DNA of 34,294 nt from an uncultured Anaerolineae bacterium (lineage in GTDB: Bacteria; Chloroflexota; Anaerolineae; Anaerolineales; Villigracilaceae). Each line of letters begins with the position of its first letter. The first letter of the stretch is position 1. Shown here piece after piece: positions 15,151 through 26,200 of the stretch. A model generated the notes under the pieces. The model saw nothing but the letters and a program-made list of their open reading frames with translations. It had not been told where the DNA came from and made no database searches. A program made the position numbers and the translations under genes. Where the stretch lies: assembly GCA_903822545.1 (NCBI GenBank), contig CAIJPN010000134.1, positions 1 through 34,294 of the forward strand, given 5' to 3'.

Positions 15151-16302
15151 TCAAATTGTGATTTGTTTCAAATCTCGCCAGCTCACTAATTTCCCGGCAC
15201 TGGTTTGTATCGATTGCTCGCCACCATAAACCACGTACCCTTGTTCGTTGGGCAAGGATGCAAGTTTTTGCCAATTTCTAAGATTATCGAAAAAGCTCAT
15301 AGACATTGTTTTTCCAGACTTGATTTCTACCGGAATGATCTTTTCGCCATCTACCAACACGCAATCAATCTCTTTTCCATGATTGTCTTGCCAGAAATAT
15401 GGTTGGTTGTTCTCACCGCGATGAGCATAACGTTTGGTAAAGTCGGTGACGATGAAGTTCTCGAAAAGCGCTCCCTTCATATAATGTAGTCCTACCTGGG
15501 CTTCATCACGAATGCCTAGCAGGGAGCAGGCAACGCCTGTATCGTAAAAATATAGTTTGGATGATTTGACCAACCGCTTGTTGAAATTGCGGTAATAGGG
15601 TTGTAATCGGTATAGGATGTATGAGCTTTCCAAAATGGAAACCCAGGTTTTTGCTGTGTTTGGGCTGATCCCGGCATCATATGCCAGACCGGCATAATTG
15701 ATCAACTGCCCAATCCGGCCTGCGCATAATTGGGTGAATTGAATGAAGGCATTAATATCGCCGATGTTCTTGATCATGCGGACATCTTTTTCCACATAGG
15801 TTTGAATGTAAGATGGGTAAAAATCAGTTGGGGCGATGTCGCGATCATAAATACGAGGGTATTGGCCTTTGAATATCAAGCTTTCGTATGAAGCAGTGCT
15901 TGGGGTGAGTTCTTCAAAAGAGAAGGGAAGCAGGTGTAAAACTGCCGCGCGTCCGGCCAGGGTCTGGCTGATTTTTTCCATGAGCAGGAAGTTTGAAGAG
16001 CCAGTCAGGATAAATTGGATACTGCGGTTGTTATCTACCAACCCCTGAATGTAGGAGAAAAGATCAGGGGTGTGTTGAACTTCATCCAGGATGGCTCCCG
16101 CAGGGTAATTGGAGAGAAACCCACGGGGATCGGTAAGGGCAATCTGGCGGATGTCCGGTTCTTCCAGGGAAACATAAGGTAAGTGGGGGAAAGCTGCCCT
16201 GACCAGGGTGGTTTTTCCAGATTGACGCGGGCCGGTAAGGGTGATGACCTGGAATTTCTGCGCCAGGGCGGTGATTTTGGTAGAAAGGGTTCTTGAGATC
16301 AT
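15151..16302 (-). CDS. AAA ATPase with DUF4143 C-terminal domain
   Basis: A 383-aa protein of the AAA_14 plus DUF4143 type. Walker A GPRQSGKTT is at about 24-32, Walker B AILDEVQH near 70-77, and a sensor-like FILTGSSNFLL follows. The C-terminal half has a winged-helix-like region and a nuclease-like EIDCVLVDGEKIIPVEIKSG. The family is widespread in bacteria and archaea; its biochemical role is not settled, and the C-terminal motif resembles PD-(D/E)XK folds. It stands alone on the minus strand between recombinase 2 and the giant secreted genes, with its own candidate -10, so it does not look operonic with either. Confidence 0.88.
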   Translation of the reverse strand: MISRTLSTKITALAQKFQVITLTGPRQSGKTTLVRAAFPHLPYVSLEEPDIRQIALTDPRGFLSNYPAGAILDEVQHTPDLFSYIQGLVDNNRSIQFILTGSSNFLLMEKISQTLAGRAAVLHLLPFSFEELTPSTASYESLIFKGQYPRIYDRDIAPTDFYPSYIQTYVEKDVRMIKNIGDINAFIQFTQLCAGRIGQLINYAGLAYDAGISPNTAKTWVSILESSYILYRLQPYYRNFNKRLVKSSKLYFYDTGVACSLLGIRDEAQVGLHYMKGALFENFIVTDFTKRYAHRGENNQPYFWQDNHGKEIDCVLVDGEKIIPVEIKSGKTMSMSFFDNLRNWQKLASLPNEQGYVVYGGEQSIQTSAGKLVSWRDLKQITI

Positions 16303-16337
16303 AAGCCTGCTCTAAAAGAGAAGAAATCAACAAAATA

Positions 16338-16343
16338 ATTATA
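16338..16343 (-). promoter_or_regulatory. Candidate -10 box for the AAA/DUF4143 ATPase
   Basis: TATAAT on the minus strand, 35 bases before the ATG at 16302. A 12-bp perfect palindrome (TTTTGTACAAAA, 16349-16360) sits just upstream, between the -10 and the terminator hairpin, and could be an operator. Confidence 0.4.
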
Positions 16344-16362
16344 GTATATTTTGTACAAAAAT

Positions 16363-16403
16363 AATCCTGGGTTGCATTTTTGCACAAAACGCAACCCAGG
16401 ATT
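16363..16403 (-). terminator. Terminator after the 2,152-aa secreted protein gene
   Basis: A perfect 13-bp inverted repeat (16363-16375 and 16391-16403), loop 15 bases, followed on the minus strand by ATTTTTGT. It ends transcription arriving from the gene that stops at 16475 and isolates the ATPase gene. Confidence 0.75.
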
Positions 16404-16474
16404 CACAATTGCCAAGGATGCAGCATTCTTGGCTGGTTTGGGGTTCCAACCCCTATCAATCAGATTTAATCCAT

Positions 16475-19400
16475 CTATGGCAATGAATATTGGATGATGA
16501 GCTTGGGTCGATAGATGGCTGATGCATTACCGCTGTAGAACTTCATATAATCATCACTCAGATCATCGTTATCATCTTTGGTGAAATACAGCCTGAACTG
16601 CGTTTGGCCAATCTTGTTGATTTGGCCCAACCCAATAGAATTCAATGAACTACTGTACCAACCGCTGGAAGGGATTGAGTTAAAGCTTCCCACTTTTAGG
16701 GCTGATGCAGCGGCATTGAAATCGGTTAAGGTCAGTGTGGAACTTGTTCCAAACCAGGGGGAGCGGATATCCACCAGCAGGTTCCCCAAAATGGAGAAGG
16801 GATTGCTATTTACCGGGAGGCCAGATTGTCGAATCTTGAGCACTGCGGAGACAATTTGGGCGTTGTCGGGCAATCCGGTGGTGTTGAACGAGAGAATGCT
16901 CCGATACTGACGATCTCCCAGGGCATCTCCAAGCGGGAATGTGGTTTGGGTGGTGTTCAAGCTGCCGCCAGTATTGGCGGTTTCACTTTTTTCAAGAATC
17001 CAGCCATCTTGTGCGCCATCGGAACTGGCAGTAAAGGTGAAGACCGGGCGTGTGGCGGTCGCAGTTGGCGTAGCCGTCGGCGGGATGGGGGTGTTGGTAA
17101 CATCTGGCGACGGGCTGGCAGATGGTGTACAGGTAGGTGGCAGGGTTGGGACAGGCAGCATTTGTGAGAGGCTGTTGTTGTTCTCGCTACTTTCCACAAC
17201 CAGGGAAGTGGAATCCACCATAACAATGTTATTTTCGCTTGAACGATAGCCTGCAAACCAGAGCGAGCCGCCCTGACCGGCTGCCAGCCCATCTGTGACA
17301 ATTTGTTGCACCCCATTGACATCCACCACGAAAAGCTTGGCATCGGCTGAACCGTTGTTGCGGAACCAGACGCGGACACCCAGTCTTGTGGATGTGTATC
17401 CACAAGAATCGCCTGTTTCAATTGTGATTGAGATCCCCGTGATAAGCAAATCTGGCAGGCTGGGGGTTGATGTGGCAGTATAGGTGCTCGTTGGTGGCAA
17501 TGGCGTGAAAGTATCTGTTGCAGTTGGCGGCAGCGGAGTGAAAGTATAAGTCGCAGTAGGTGGTAAAGGCATTGGCGTATCAGTTACGGTTGGTGTAAAT
17601 GTAAATGTCGCCGTTGGGGGAAGCGGGGTAGATGTGTAGGTTGAAGTTGGGGGTAATGGCGTGGAAGTGTATGTGGCCGTCGGCGGCAGTGGAGTGAAAG
17701 TATTGGTAGCTGTCGGTGTAAACGTAAATGTCGCTGTCGGCGGCAGTGGGGTAGATGTGTAGGTTGAAGTTGGGGGTAATAGCGTGGAAGTATATGTGGC
17801 TGTTGGTGGCAGCCGAGTGATGGTAATGGTAGCTGTCGGTGTAAACGTGAATATCGCTGTTGGTAGCAGTGAAGTAGCTGTATAGGTCGAAGTTGGGAGT
17901 AATGGAGTAAAAGTATTGGTTGCTGTTGGTGTAAATGTAAACGTCTCAGTTGGTGGAAGGGGAGTAGATGTGTAAGTCGAAGTTGGGGGTAATGGCGTAA
18001 AAGTGTATGTGGCTGTCGGCGGCAGCCGAGTTAAGGTACTGGTAGCTGTTGGTGTAAACGTAAATGTCGCTGTCGGTGGCAACGGGGTGAAAGTATGAGT
18101 AGCTGTTGGTGTAAACGTAAATGTCGCTGTCGGTGGTAACGGGGTGAAAGTATGAGTAGCTGTTGGTGTAAACGTAAATGTCGCTGTCGGTGGCAACGGG
18201 GTGAAAGTATGAGTAGCTGTTGGTGTAAACGTAGATGTCGCGGTTGGGGGAAGCGGAGTAGCTGTATAGGTTGAGGTCGGGGGTAATGGCGTGAAATTGT
18301 ACGTGGCTGTTGGCGGCAACGGAGTGAAAGTATGAGTAGCTGTCGGTGGCAGCGAGGTAGGTGTGTAGGTTGCAGTCGGAGGCAATGGCGTGAAAGTATT
18401 AGTAGCTGTCGGTGTAAATGTAAATGTCGCAGTTTGGGGAAGCGGGGTAGATGTGTCGGTAGCAGTGGGAGGCAAGGGTGTAAAGGTGTGAGTCGCAGTA
18501 GGTGTAAAGGTAAATGTCGCAATTGGTGGAATGGGAGTAGATGTGAACGTCGAAGTCGGGGGCAATGTGGTGAAAGTGTATGTAGCCGTCGGTGTAAATG
18601 TTGCAGTTGGCGGCAGCGGGGTAGGTGTGTAGGTCGCAGTTGGGGGCAACGGCGTGGCAGTGTATGTGGCAGTTGGCGGCAGCGGAGTGAAAGTATTAGT
18701 AGCTGTCGGTGTAAATGTAAATATCGCCGTTTGGGGAAGCGAGGTAGGTGTATAAGTTAAAGTTGGGGGTAATGGCGTGAAAGTGTATGTGGCTGTAGGC
18801 GGCAGAGGAGTGAAAGTATTAGTAGATGTTGGCGTAAACGCGAATGTCGCAGTTGGGGGAAGCGGGGTAGATGTATAGGTCGAAGTAGGTATAAATGTAA
18901 ATGTTGCCGTAGGCAGTTCAGATGTAAAGGTGGCTGTCGGTTCGGGCGTGAAAATATCAGTAACTGTTGGCGTCAATGTAGGCGTGGGTGTATCTGATGG
19001 GGCAACAATGATGAACGGAGTCCGGGTTGGGATGGGGGTGCTGGTTGAGTGGGCGCTGCAATCGGTGAAGGGAAATGTTCCGTTGCGCGGGGAGGCTGCA
19101 GCCAGGAAGAAATCATTTTCGGCGTTGTCGAAGTCGGTGCAACCATTGTCGATACGGAAGGCGGCTCCGGTCGGGTTTGGCGTAGGCGCAACCGGCGGAT
19201 ACGGGGAATACGGTAAATAATGGCTGTTGCCATATTCCACCCAATCTACCAGGGCGGTTGTATCGCCGCAAAATCCACCCAGGCCAGAACAAATCACAGG
19301 GTTGCTGGTGTTTGCCAGGGCGATCAGCCCATCATTTGGATACAGATTGAACGAGCTGGTGAAATCGGGCGTGATCAGCGTGCCTTCTGTGCCGCCAGCC

Positions 19401-22400
19401 AACTGGACGAGGCGATATTGTCCGGGGGCGATGGAACCACTCAACGGGATGGTAGTCATGTTTAAAAAGTTCTTTGCTTGCAACGACCAGCCATCCAACA
19501 AAACAACCTGGTTGCTGCGGTTGAATATCTCAACATAGTCATTTTTGTAGGCCGCGCCGCTTCCCCCGCCTGAAACATAGAACTGGCTGATGACCACTTC
19601 GGAGAAATCCCGCTCGTACGCGCCGAGGTCGCATTTTGCTCCTTGCGGACGCACCATACCACGCTGATCGGTGGGCTGGCAGTAAGCCGGGTCACCTGCA
19701 TCGATGAATGGGCCGTAAGCATCCAGAATCCATATTGGCATTCCGGCGACGGGATCATTTACGGGGCCGACCAGGCCAAAGTCAGATGGCGAGCCAGTGT
19801 AATAGCCGGACCACACTCCGTAACTCAGGTTGATACAATCGGGGTCGAATGGGTCACATAGAACGATTGAATTGCCGGTTGCAAACCGGTTATTTACAAA
19901 ATACAACTCGCTGCCAGATTCTGTTGCCTGGTTTTGGAGCAGAGTGCTGTGCATGATTTCGGTGTATCCATTGTATGGATCTTCGAAATTGTACCAACCG
20001 GCCAGCGCCCCACCCCGGGCAGCAGTATTCGAGTATATGGTGCTATTTTTTATATATGCGAGAGACTCGTTATAAACTGCGCCGCCTTGCCCCCCGGCAT
20101 GGTTATTGTAAAGGGTCAAATTGTTAAGATAAACCCGACTGGTAGTCCAACCCCAGAATGAATATACCCCGTGGTTATAAATCGCGCCACCATTGCCAGT
20201 GGTGGTGTTATTTTTCATCACGAGATTGGATAAAACCAGATCATTTGTTTCCTCGGCTTCGATACCCCCGCCACCTGAGCCGGTGTTGTAACCATCCGCA
20301 ATTGTCAGGCCGGAAATGGAAACAGATCCAAAAGAATCTGTTATCTTGAACACACCCACACTGTTGTTCCCGCTGATGGTTAGTTTATCCGCACCAGGGC
20401 CCTGGATGTTCAAGCTGTGATCGATCAACAGTGTGCTGGAGAGCGTTATCGTGGCCGGGTAGCTTAAAAAGAACTGAATCGCTTTATCCATACCCGTCAC
20501 TGCTATCGCAGCGCGCAGTGAGCCAGGGCCGCTATCGTTGGTATTGGTAACCCAAACTGGCACTAACGTGGGTATGGTTGTGGGTGTGGGGGGTAATGTT
20601 GCTGTGGGTGTCCAATTGGGAGTGTTGGTGGGGGTTGGTGTGGCCGTAGGCTGCAAGGATTGGTAAAGAACTACGAGGCCGTAGTTATAATCTGCAATGG
20701 CAATATCCTGCATACCATCGTGATTGATATCACCTACCGCCAATCCTTGCGGCTTGTAATGGGATGTACGAGGAATAGAGTAGGTAGAGTACGCTTTGAG
20801 CGTTTTGTTGCTTTGCTGGAGGAATATACTCGCGCGAGACCAGTCGCCATGTAAAACAGTTACATCCAGCCGGCCATCCTCATTCATATCTGTAACTTCC
20901 ACTGGCTCTGGAATATCATTCGCCGGATAGGAAACCGGTGCGTTCAAGGTTCCATCCCCTGCCTGGGCAAAAACAGCCACAAAAGATGATGGGGAATTAC
21001 CGCCATAGCTCATCACTACATCCGCTTTTCCATCGCCAGTCACATCCCCGATTCCAATTCCCTTCCCCCAAATACTACCAGACATGGAGTAGGAAACTGC
21101 AGCGTTCAAGGTTCCCGAAACCGATTGTGTATACACTGATAAGTCAGGATTTAAGCCCTGTCCATTCATCTTGATCGCATCGTTCAGGCCATCCCCATTA
21201 ATATCGCCAATGGCAATATCATCATACCCAGCCTGGGGCGAGGCATATGTCATCATGGTATTCAGCGTACCGCCCGCGTTTTGGATGAAAACCCCGATAT
21301 TGGCAGCATTCCAATGCGAGATGACGATATCGTCCCAACCATCAGCATTGAGATCACCAACTGCAACAGCATCCGGACTGGTGTTGGTTGCATAAGTCAC
21401 GCGATTTGCGAGCGTGCCATCTGGTTGTTGGAGAAAAACACTGATCGTATTGCTATTAAAATTGGCAACAACGACATCCTTTAAGCCATCATGATTAAGG
21501 TCGCCAACAGCCAGGGATTCAGGTCGGGAACCGACATCATACGCCACTGCCGTGTTGAGTGTTCCATCTGCTTTTTGTTTGAATACGAAAAGTTGGCTGG
21601 ATAGCGTCGATGTCATGACCACATCTTCCAACCCATCACTATTAAGGTCGGCAATGCCAACCACCTGACCATCACCAACTGGATAGTTGACATATGGTTT
21701 GAAATACAGTGCAGACATGGGCTCAGGTGTATTTGTAGCTGTCGGCGGAATCGGGGTAAAGGTGTAAGTGGCAGTTGGTGGCAGCGGAGTGGATGTATAA
21801 GTTGCGGTTAGCGGCAATGGTGTGAAAGTTGATGTGTTTGTAGATGTTGGGGTGAAAGTGGCAGTATTCGTGGGGGTAACTGTTACGGTTGGGGTAAAAG
21901 TTGGGGTGGATGATAACAGAGTCGGCGTTGGGATGGGAGGCGCGCCGTTGTATTCATACGCACCGAGGTCACATTTTGCTCCCTGCGGACGGTTTATGCC
22001 GCGCATGTCGGTGGTGAGACAGGTTAAGTCATCACCGGCATCGATCAGTGGGCTGGTTGCATCCAGCGCCACCACGAGCATCCCGCTCGCAGAGTCCCAC
22101 AGCGGGCCAACCAGGCCAAAGTTCGAGGGCGTGCCATTTTGTATTGATAATCCATCCCAAAATCCGCCAAAGTAAAGACAGTAAAAATCACTGGGATCGC
22201 ACTGGATGAATGTGTTCGCTCCGGCTACATCAGCGACAGAATATATGGCGCTGCCGCGCCATGAGGCGTGATTATCCACAAAGGTATTGTTTGTCAGTGT
22301 CAGTTCGGTGGTGCCATCGACACGCAATGCGCCGCCGGTAGAGCCAGAATTGGAGACAAACACGCTGTTTTGGATCACCCTGGTAGGGTTCAGGTTCCGT

Positions 22401-22933
22401 AGTGTAACGGCGGTACCCTGGTTATTATAAAAAGTGGAGTTTTTTATGATCACCGGCGCATCAGATACCAGCGCCCCGCTGGCATTGTTCATCATCACAA
22501 CGCTATCCAACGTCAGCGGGATGGTGGTGACGCCATTTTGGTTATAAATGCCATTGCCAGAATATCCATCGGCGATGGTCAGATGCAAGAACGAAACGTC
22601 CAGTGGCGAACTGCTCGCAATTTTGAACACCCCAACCGCATTATTCCCGCTGATGGTCAGTTTATCCGCGCCAGGGCCTACGATGCTGATGGATTTGTCG
22701 ATCAGCATCGTGCTGGAGAGCGTTATCGTGGCCGGGTAGCTCAAATTGAATTGGATCACATCCCCAGGGTTTGCCGCCGCTATGGCAGCGCGCAGTGATC
22801 CAGGGCCGCTGTCGTTGGTGTTCGTGACACTAATAACCGATCCGGCAGCCCTGGCTGGCAACAACCCGGCAAACAATAAAATCCCGGCCAGGATGACGGT
22901 CAAAAAACGGAAAAATGCTTTTGAAAATTTCAT
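16475..22933 (-). CDS. Giant secreted mosaic: beta-helices, FG-GAP repeats, lamin-tail, Thr/Pro stalk, CARDB, DNRLRE-like
   Basis: A 2,152-aa protein; ATG 22933 has GAGGGA upstream. Residues 1-30 are a signal peptide ending in ARAAG. Order of domains: right-handed beta-helix with a choice-of-anchor-Q end (31-330, ending CDLGAYEY); short Thr/Pro linker; FG-GAP/VCBS repeats (about 405-755, repeated DLNxDGxxD calcium-type loops); second beta-helix with the same start (VTNTNDSGPGSLRAAI, about 793-1110); lamin-tail domain (about 1112-1240, YVEIFNRSNQVVLLDGWSL); Thr/Pro-rich stalk (about 1314-1826); CARDB-like domain (about 1826-1925); DNRLRE-like domain to the end (about 1966-2152), matching the C-terminus of the 3,367-aa neighbour. 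It is probably an extracellular adhesion or surface protein. No enzyme active site or sortase motif is visible. Confidence 0.85.
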   Translation of the reverse strand: MKFSKAFFRFLTVILAGILLFAGLLPARAAGSVISVTNTNDSGPGSLRAAIAAANPGDVIQFNLSYPATITLSSTMLIDKSISIVGPGADKLTISGNNAVGVFKIASSSPLDVSFLHLTIADGYSGNGIYNQNGVTTIPLTLDSVVMMNNASGALVSDAPVIIKNSTFYNNQGTAVTLRNLNPTRVIQNSVFVSNSGSTGGALRVDGTTELTLTNNTFVDNHASWRGSAIYSVADVAGANTFIQCDPSDFYCLYFGGFWDGLSIQNGTPSNFGLVGPLWDSASGMLVVALDATSPLIDAGDDLTCLTTDMRGINRPQGAKCDLGAYEYNGAPPIPTPTLLSSTPTFTPTVTVTPTNTATFTPTSTNTSTFTPLPLTATYTSTPLPPTATYTFTPIPPTATNTPEPMSALYFKPYVNYPVGDGQVVGIADLNSDGLEDVVMTSTLSSQLFVFKQKADGTLNTAVAYDVGSRPESLAVGDLNHDGLKDVVVANFNSNTISVFLQQPDGTLANRVTYATNTSPDAVAVGDLNADGWDDIVISHWNAANIGVFIQNAGGTLNTMMTYASPQAGYDDIAIGDINGDGLNDAIKMNGQGLNPDLSVYTQSVSGTLNAAVSYSMSGSIWGKGIGIGDVTGDGKADVVMSYGGNSPSSFVAVFAQAGDGTLNAPVSYPANDIPEPVEVTDMNEDGRLDVTVLHGDWSRASIFLQQSNKTLKAYSTYSIPRTSHYKPQGLAVGDINHDGMQDIAIADYNYGLVVLYQSLQPTATPTPTNTPNWTPTATLPPTPTTIPTLVPVWVTNTNDSGPGSLRAAIAVTGMDKAIQFFLSYPATITLSSTLLIDHSLNIQGPGADKLTISGNNSVGVFKITDSFGSVSISGLTIADGYNTGSGGGGIEAEETNDLVLSNLVMKNNTTTGNGGAIYNHGVYSFWGWTTSRVYLNNLTLYNNHAGGQGGAVYNESLAYIKNSTIYSNTAARGGALAGWYNFEDPYNGYTEIMHSTLLQNQATESGSELYFVNNRFATGNSIVLCDPFDPDCINLSYGVWSGYYTGSPSDFGLVGPVNDPVAGMPIWILDAYGPFIDAGDPAYCQPTDQRGMVRPQGAKCDLGAYERDFSEVVISQFYVSGGGSGAAYKNDYVEIFNRSNQVVLLDGWSLQAKNFLNMTTIPLSGSIAPGQYRLVQLAGGTEGTLITPDFTSSFNLYPNDGLIALANTSNPVICSGLGGFCGDTTALVDWVEYGNSHYLPYSPYPPVAPTPNPTGAAFRIDNGCTDFDNAENDFFLAAASPRNGTFPFTDCSAHSTSTPIPTRTPFIIVAPSDTPTPTLTPTVTDIFTPEPTATFTSELPTATFTFIPTSTYTSTPLPPTATFAFTPTSTNTFTPLPPTATYTFTPLPPTLTYTPTSLPQTAIFTFTPTATNTFTPLPPTATYTATPLPPTATYTPTPLPPTATFTPTATYTFTTLPPTSTFTSTPIPPIATFTFTPTATHTFTPLPPTATDTSTPLPQTATFTFTPTATNTFTPLPPTATYTPTSLPPTATHTFTPLPPTATYNFTPLPPTSTYTATPLPPTATSTFTPTATHTFTPLPPTATFTFTPTATHTFTPLPPTATFTFTPTATHTFTPLPPTATFTFTPTATSTLTRLPPTATYTFTPLPPTSTYTSTPLPPTETFTFTPTATNTFTPLLPTSTYTATSLLPTAIFTFTPTATITITRLPPTATYTSTLLPPTSTYTSTPLPPTATFTFTPTATNTFTPLPPTATYTSTPLPPTSTYTSTPLPPTATFTFTPTVTDTPMPLPPTATYTFTPLPPTATDTFTPLPPTSTYTATSTPSLPDLLITGISITIETGDSCGYTSTRLGVRVWFRNNGSADAKLFVVDVNGVQQIVTDGLAAGQGGSLWFAGYRSSENNIVMVDSTSLVVESSENNNSLSQMLPVPTLPPTCTPSASPSPDVTNTPIPPTATPTATATRPVFTFTASSDGAQDGWILEKSETANTGGSLNTTQTTFPLGDALGDRQYRSILSFNTTGLPDNAQIVSAVLKIRQSGLPVNSNPFSILGNLLVDIRSPWFGTSSTLTLTDFNAAASALKVGSFNSIPSSGWYSSSLNSIGLGQINKIGQTQFRLYFTKDDNDDLSDDYMKFYSGNASAIYRPKLIIQYSLP
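17470..18960 (-). repeat. Coding minisatellite for the Thr/Pro-rich stalk
   Basis: Degenerate tandem repeats of units such as FTPLPPTATYT. The most uniform part has a 57-base period (19 residues), with copies beginning at 18054, 18111, 18168 and 18225 nearly identical to one another. Uniform copies inside a degenerate array suggest recent expansion and length variation between strains. The stalk probably holds the C-terminal domains away from the cell and may be glycosylated. Confidence 0.85.
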
Positions 22934-23260
22934 CAGTCCCTCACATCATCGAAAATGATCCATCCCCGGATACCCCATAAATCTCCATCTCAATATATTT
23001 TTATTGTACTACACAAGCTGTATGGACAATGATGGTAGTTCCAAGGCGGTATAGGCGCCTAATGTGGTTTTACTTTCCGAGTTTACCCTGAGAAAGTTGG
23101 GAAACTGCTCATTTATCTACCTTTTAATAGGGAGTGCAAGAAGGCTGGAAGTTTTGCCAGTCTACGACTCCGGGTTGGTTTGGAAGAATGTTTGATAAAA
23201 ACGCGCCGAAATCGGCGCGTTTTAGTGATCCCTTGCGGATTGGGGTAGTACCGGATTTTC
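22934..23260. other. Intergenic region between the two giant secreted genes
   Basis: 327 bases without a convincing gene. It holds the terminator at 23198-23223. Upstream of the 2,152-aa gene there is a weak candidate promoter on the minus strand (TTGTCC at 23024-23029 and TACAAT at 23003-23008, only 15 bases apart). Nothing else is evident. Confidence 0.5.
23198..23223. terminator. Bidirectional terminator after the giant M4 protease gene
   Basis: An 11-bp perfect stem (23198-23208 and 23213-23223) with core CGCGCCG/CGGCGCG and a 4-base loop, flanked by A and T runs. It lies 37 bases beyond the stop at 23261, so the two giant genes are probably separate transcription units. Confidence 0.8.
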
Positions 23261-26200
23261 TTAAGGAACATAATACTCAATCAACAAGGTTGGGCGAGCA
23301 CTGGCAGATGAGCTATTTCCGCTAGAGAAGGCCAGGTAATCGCTGCCATTATCATCGTTATCATCTTTGGCAAACCTGAAACGGAATTGTGTTAAACCGA
23401 TCTTATTGACCAATGCACTGGCATCGGTATTAAGTACAGCGTAATACCAGGAATTGATTGGCTTACTTAAAAAGCCACCTGCGGTCATTAATGATGGGGG
23501 TGCCTGGAAATCTGATCCGATTAAAGTTGATGCTGTGCCAAAGTATGATTTGCGAATATCAAATTTCAAGCCTTGATGAGTCAAAAAAGGATCGGTACCT
23601 ACCAGCGCCTGTTTTTTCAAACTGAGGGTGGCCCCCACGATAACAGCGTTATCTGGCAATCCGGCCGTGTTGAAGGATAGAATGGCGCGGTATTGCTTGT
23701 CACCAACAGCATCGCCAACAAATAACGATGTGCCCGATGTATTTATTGAACCGCCCTTGTTACTGGTTTCGCTGGTTTCGAGTATCCAGCCATCTTCTGC
23801 ACCTGAAGAACGAGCTGTAAATGTCAAAGTATTTGTGCAAGTAAAGATGGATACATCATCGATCCACCAGCCCAAACTGCTACCGAGATCATCCAGCCCC
23901 ATACGCCATCGAAACGCAACCATTTTTCCTACTAGCGGCGACAAGTTCAGATGTGTACTGATATACCCGTGGCTACTTGAAACAAAAGCTGGTTTACCTT
24001 TAAGTGGGTTGTTCCAACCCGAGTAAATTGAACCGTTATAGCCATTATGATCAATGAGCAGGCTGGCATCCTGCCAGGTGACGCCATTGTCAGTGCTGTA
24101 TTCCACAACACCGCCATCATAATATTTTGTAATTGATCCAGCGGCAGTTTCAAAATCGTAGGCGTGCCAAAATTGCAGATAAGCCTTGGGAGGAACCAGA
24201 ACACTCTGGATGCTTGCCACAGCATCTGTAATAGCTGCAGGAGAATCTGCTGCAAATAATGAGTGAATCCCGGAATGAACATATGTTCCATAAGGGGAAT
24301 CCACTTGCCAGCGTTGCCTGGTTCCGGCTTGGAACATCCAATTGCTTGACCCATTTTCCAGATTGTCCAAGAAAACAAAGCTGACGGGTTGCCCGGTGCC
24401 ACAGGTAGGCGCGTGTGAGTTGAAGTTTTTGGCTGGTTGGGAATTCATTTCAACTGCATCCAGCGCATTTTTCACTTGCAAGCAATCATCTGGAACAATG
24501 CTTTTTTGCCCAATCAGATTGGTACAGGCTTGTTGAAGAGCATAATAGAGATCAGAGTAATCGGCACCTGATGCAAGCATATTTATGCTCGTCTCGTAAT
24601 AAATTGCCGCAGTTTTTTCCCAACCAAGCGGGGCAACTGTTTTGGCGTTGAACGCACCGCCATCAACCATGAGAGATACAGCTTTATTGTTGATGCCGCT
24701 ATTGGTGTGAACGCCACCATTATCATCGATACCTTTTGCATAATTGGGGCTGCTCATTTTATCTGGATCGCTAAAAGCGGGCGGATTACTCATGCTGCGA
24801 AATGCCCCCAACCCGCTGACATCTTCGCCAATTTGCCACTTTATCGCGGCTGCATCATTCCCCTGCTCATTAGTCTGGTCATAATATTCACCCCAAAGAT
24901 CAGAGAGCGATTCGTTAATAGCCCCAGACTGATAGTAATAAAACAGGTTGGATTCGTTTTGGGTTACTCCATGCGTTAACTCATGCGCCACCACATCATC
25001 GGCCAGGGCAAAACCATGCGCATCCCCATAGATCATCATATAGCCATTCCAGAAGGCGTTGTCGTACCCCGTGCGATAGTGTACGCTCGAGAGGAGTTCA
25101 ATACCCTGGTTGTCGAGGCTGTTGCGGTTGTATTTTGTTTTGTAGAGTTGGTATGTGCCAGCCGCAAACTTGTGAGCCATTTTGGCGTGCTGGTCACTCC
25201 CAGCGGCAGCACAAGATAGGTCAGATTGATCACAGATTAATTGGCTGCCCAGGTCAGTGGTATTTTGGGCGCTATAGGTTTTGAGCAACAGGGTATCAGC
25301 GCGATTGAACTGGTATTCGATGGCACCAATATCGCAAGCGCTCCCTTGTGGGCGCGCCAGGCCGCGCTGGTCGGTGACCTGGCAGGTGTTCAGCCCATTT
25401 TCTGGCTGGGAAGGGCCGCCGTTATCGATAACCAGGCTACCCAGCGGCACAGAATTTGCCCAAACACCATTCCCGAAATCGGTTAGTGGGCCGAGGCCAG
25501 GGTCGATGGTGTTTGAAATCCATTGACCGTTCGAGTAGTAACCCGAGCCAATCCTATCTGTGCTGGTGACAGAGACGAGAATGCACAAGCCTTCGGTGTG
25601 CCCGATGATGTTGTAGCCTTCCAGCGCCAGGTAGCCTTCACAATCAAGGCTGATATTGGCTGATAATTTGTTTTTGGCAACCACCGAATTGCGCAGATGG
25701 ATGGGGTGGGTACCAGTAGCTGAATTGTGAATCGCGGCGCCATTCAATTTCAGATTGTCGACGATAGTGCTGTTGACAATCCAAACCTGGGCATCTGTGT
25801 TGTAGTCGTGATCAAAATGCAGAGCGTACTGTATGTTCGACCCGGTTAATGCGCCGTTGCTGCTAATGGTACTGTTAACCATCTCCAGGCTGGATTCAGA
25901 CAGATAAATGCCGCCTGTGTTATAGCTGATGGTGGTGTTATAAATGTGCAGGTTGGCAAAATAAGAGTAGATGCCAGTGTTATTGGTATTTTTGATTGTC
26001 AGGTGATCGAGGGTAATATCTTCCAGGTCAGAGCCAGCGCGGAATGAATCATAGATGATGGACGCGCCGATTTGTTTGGTGAAATCCATGTTCCAGCCCC
26101 CATAAATTGCCACAGGGCGGGAGATGGAGATCGCCAGGGTATCAGATGCGCTGCCAAATTCCCCAACCGAAATCCAGATGGGGTCGCCATCCCTGAAATT

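Noticed and set aside
17470-18960. Thr/Pro-coding repeats as a non-coding satellite or CRISPR
   Set aside because: The reading frame stays open throughout and the units encode a typical secreted-protein linker.
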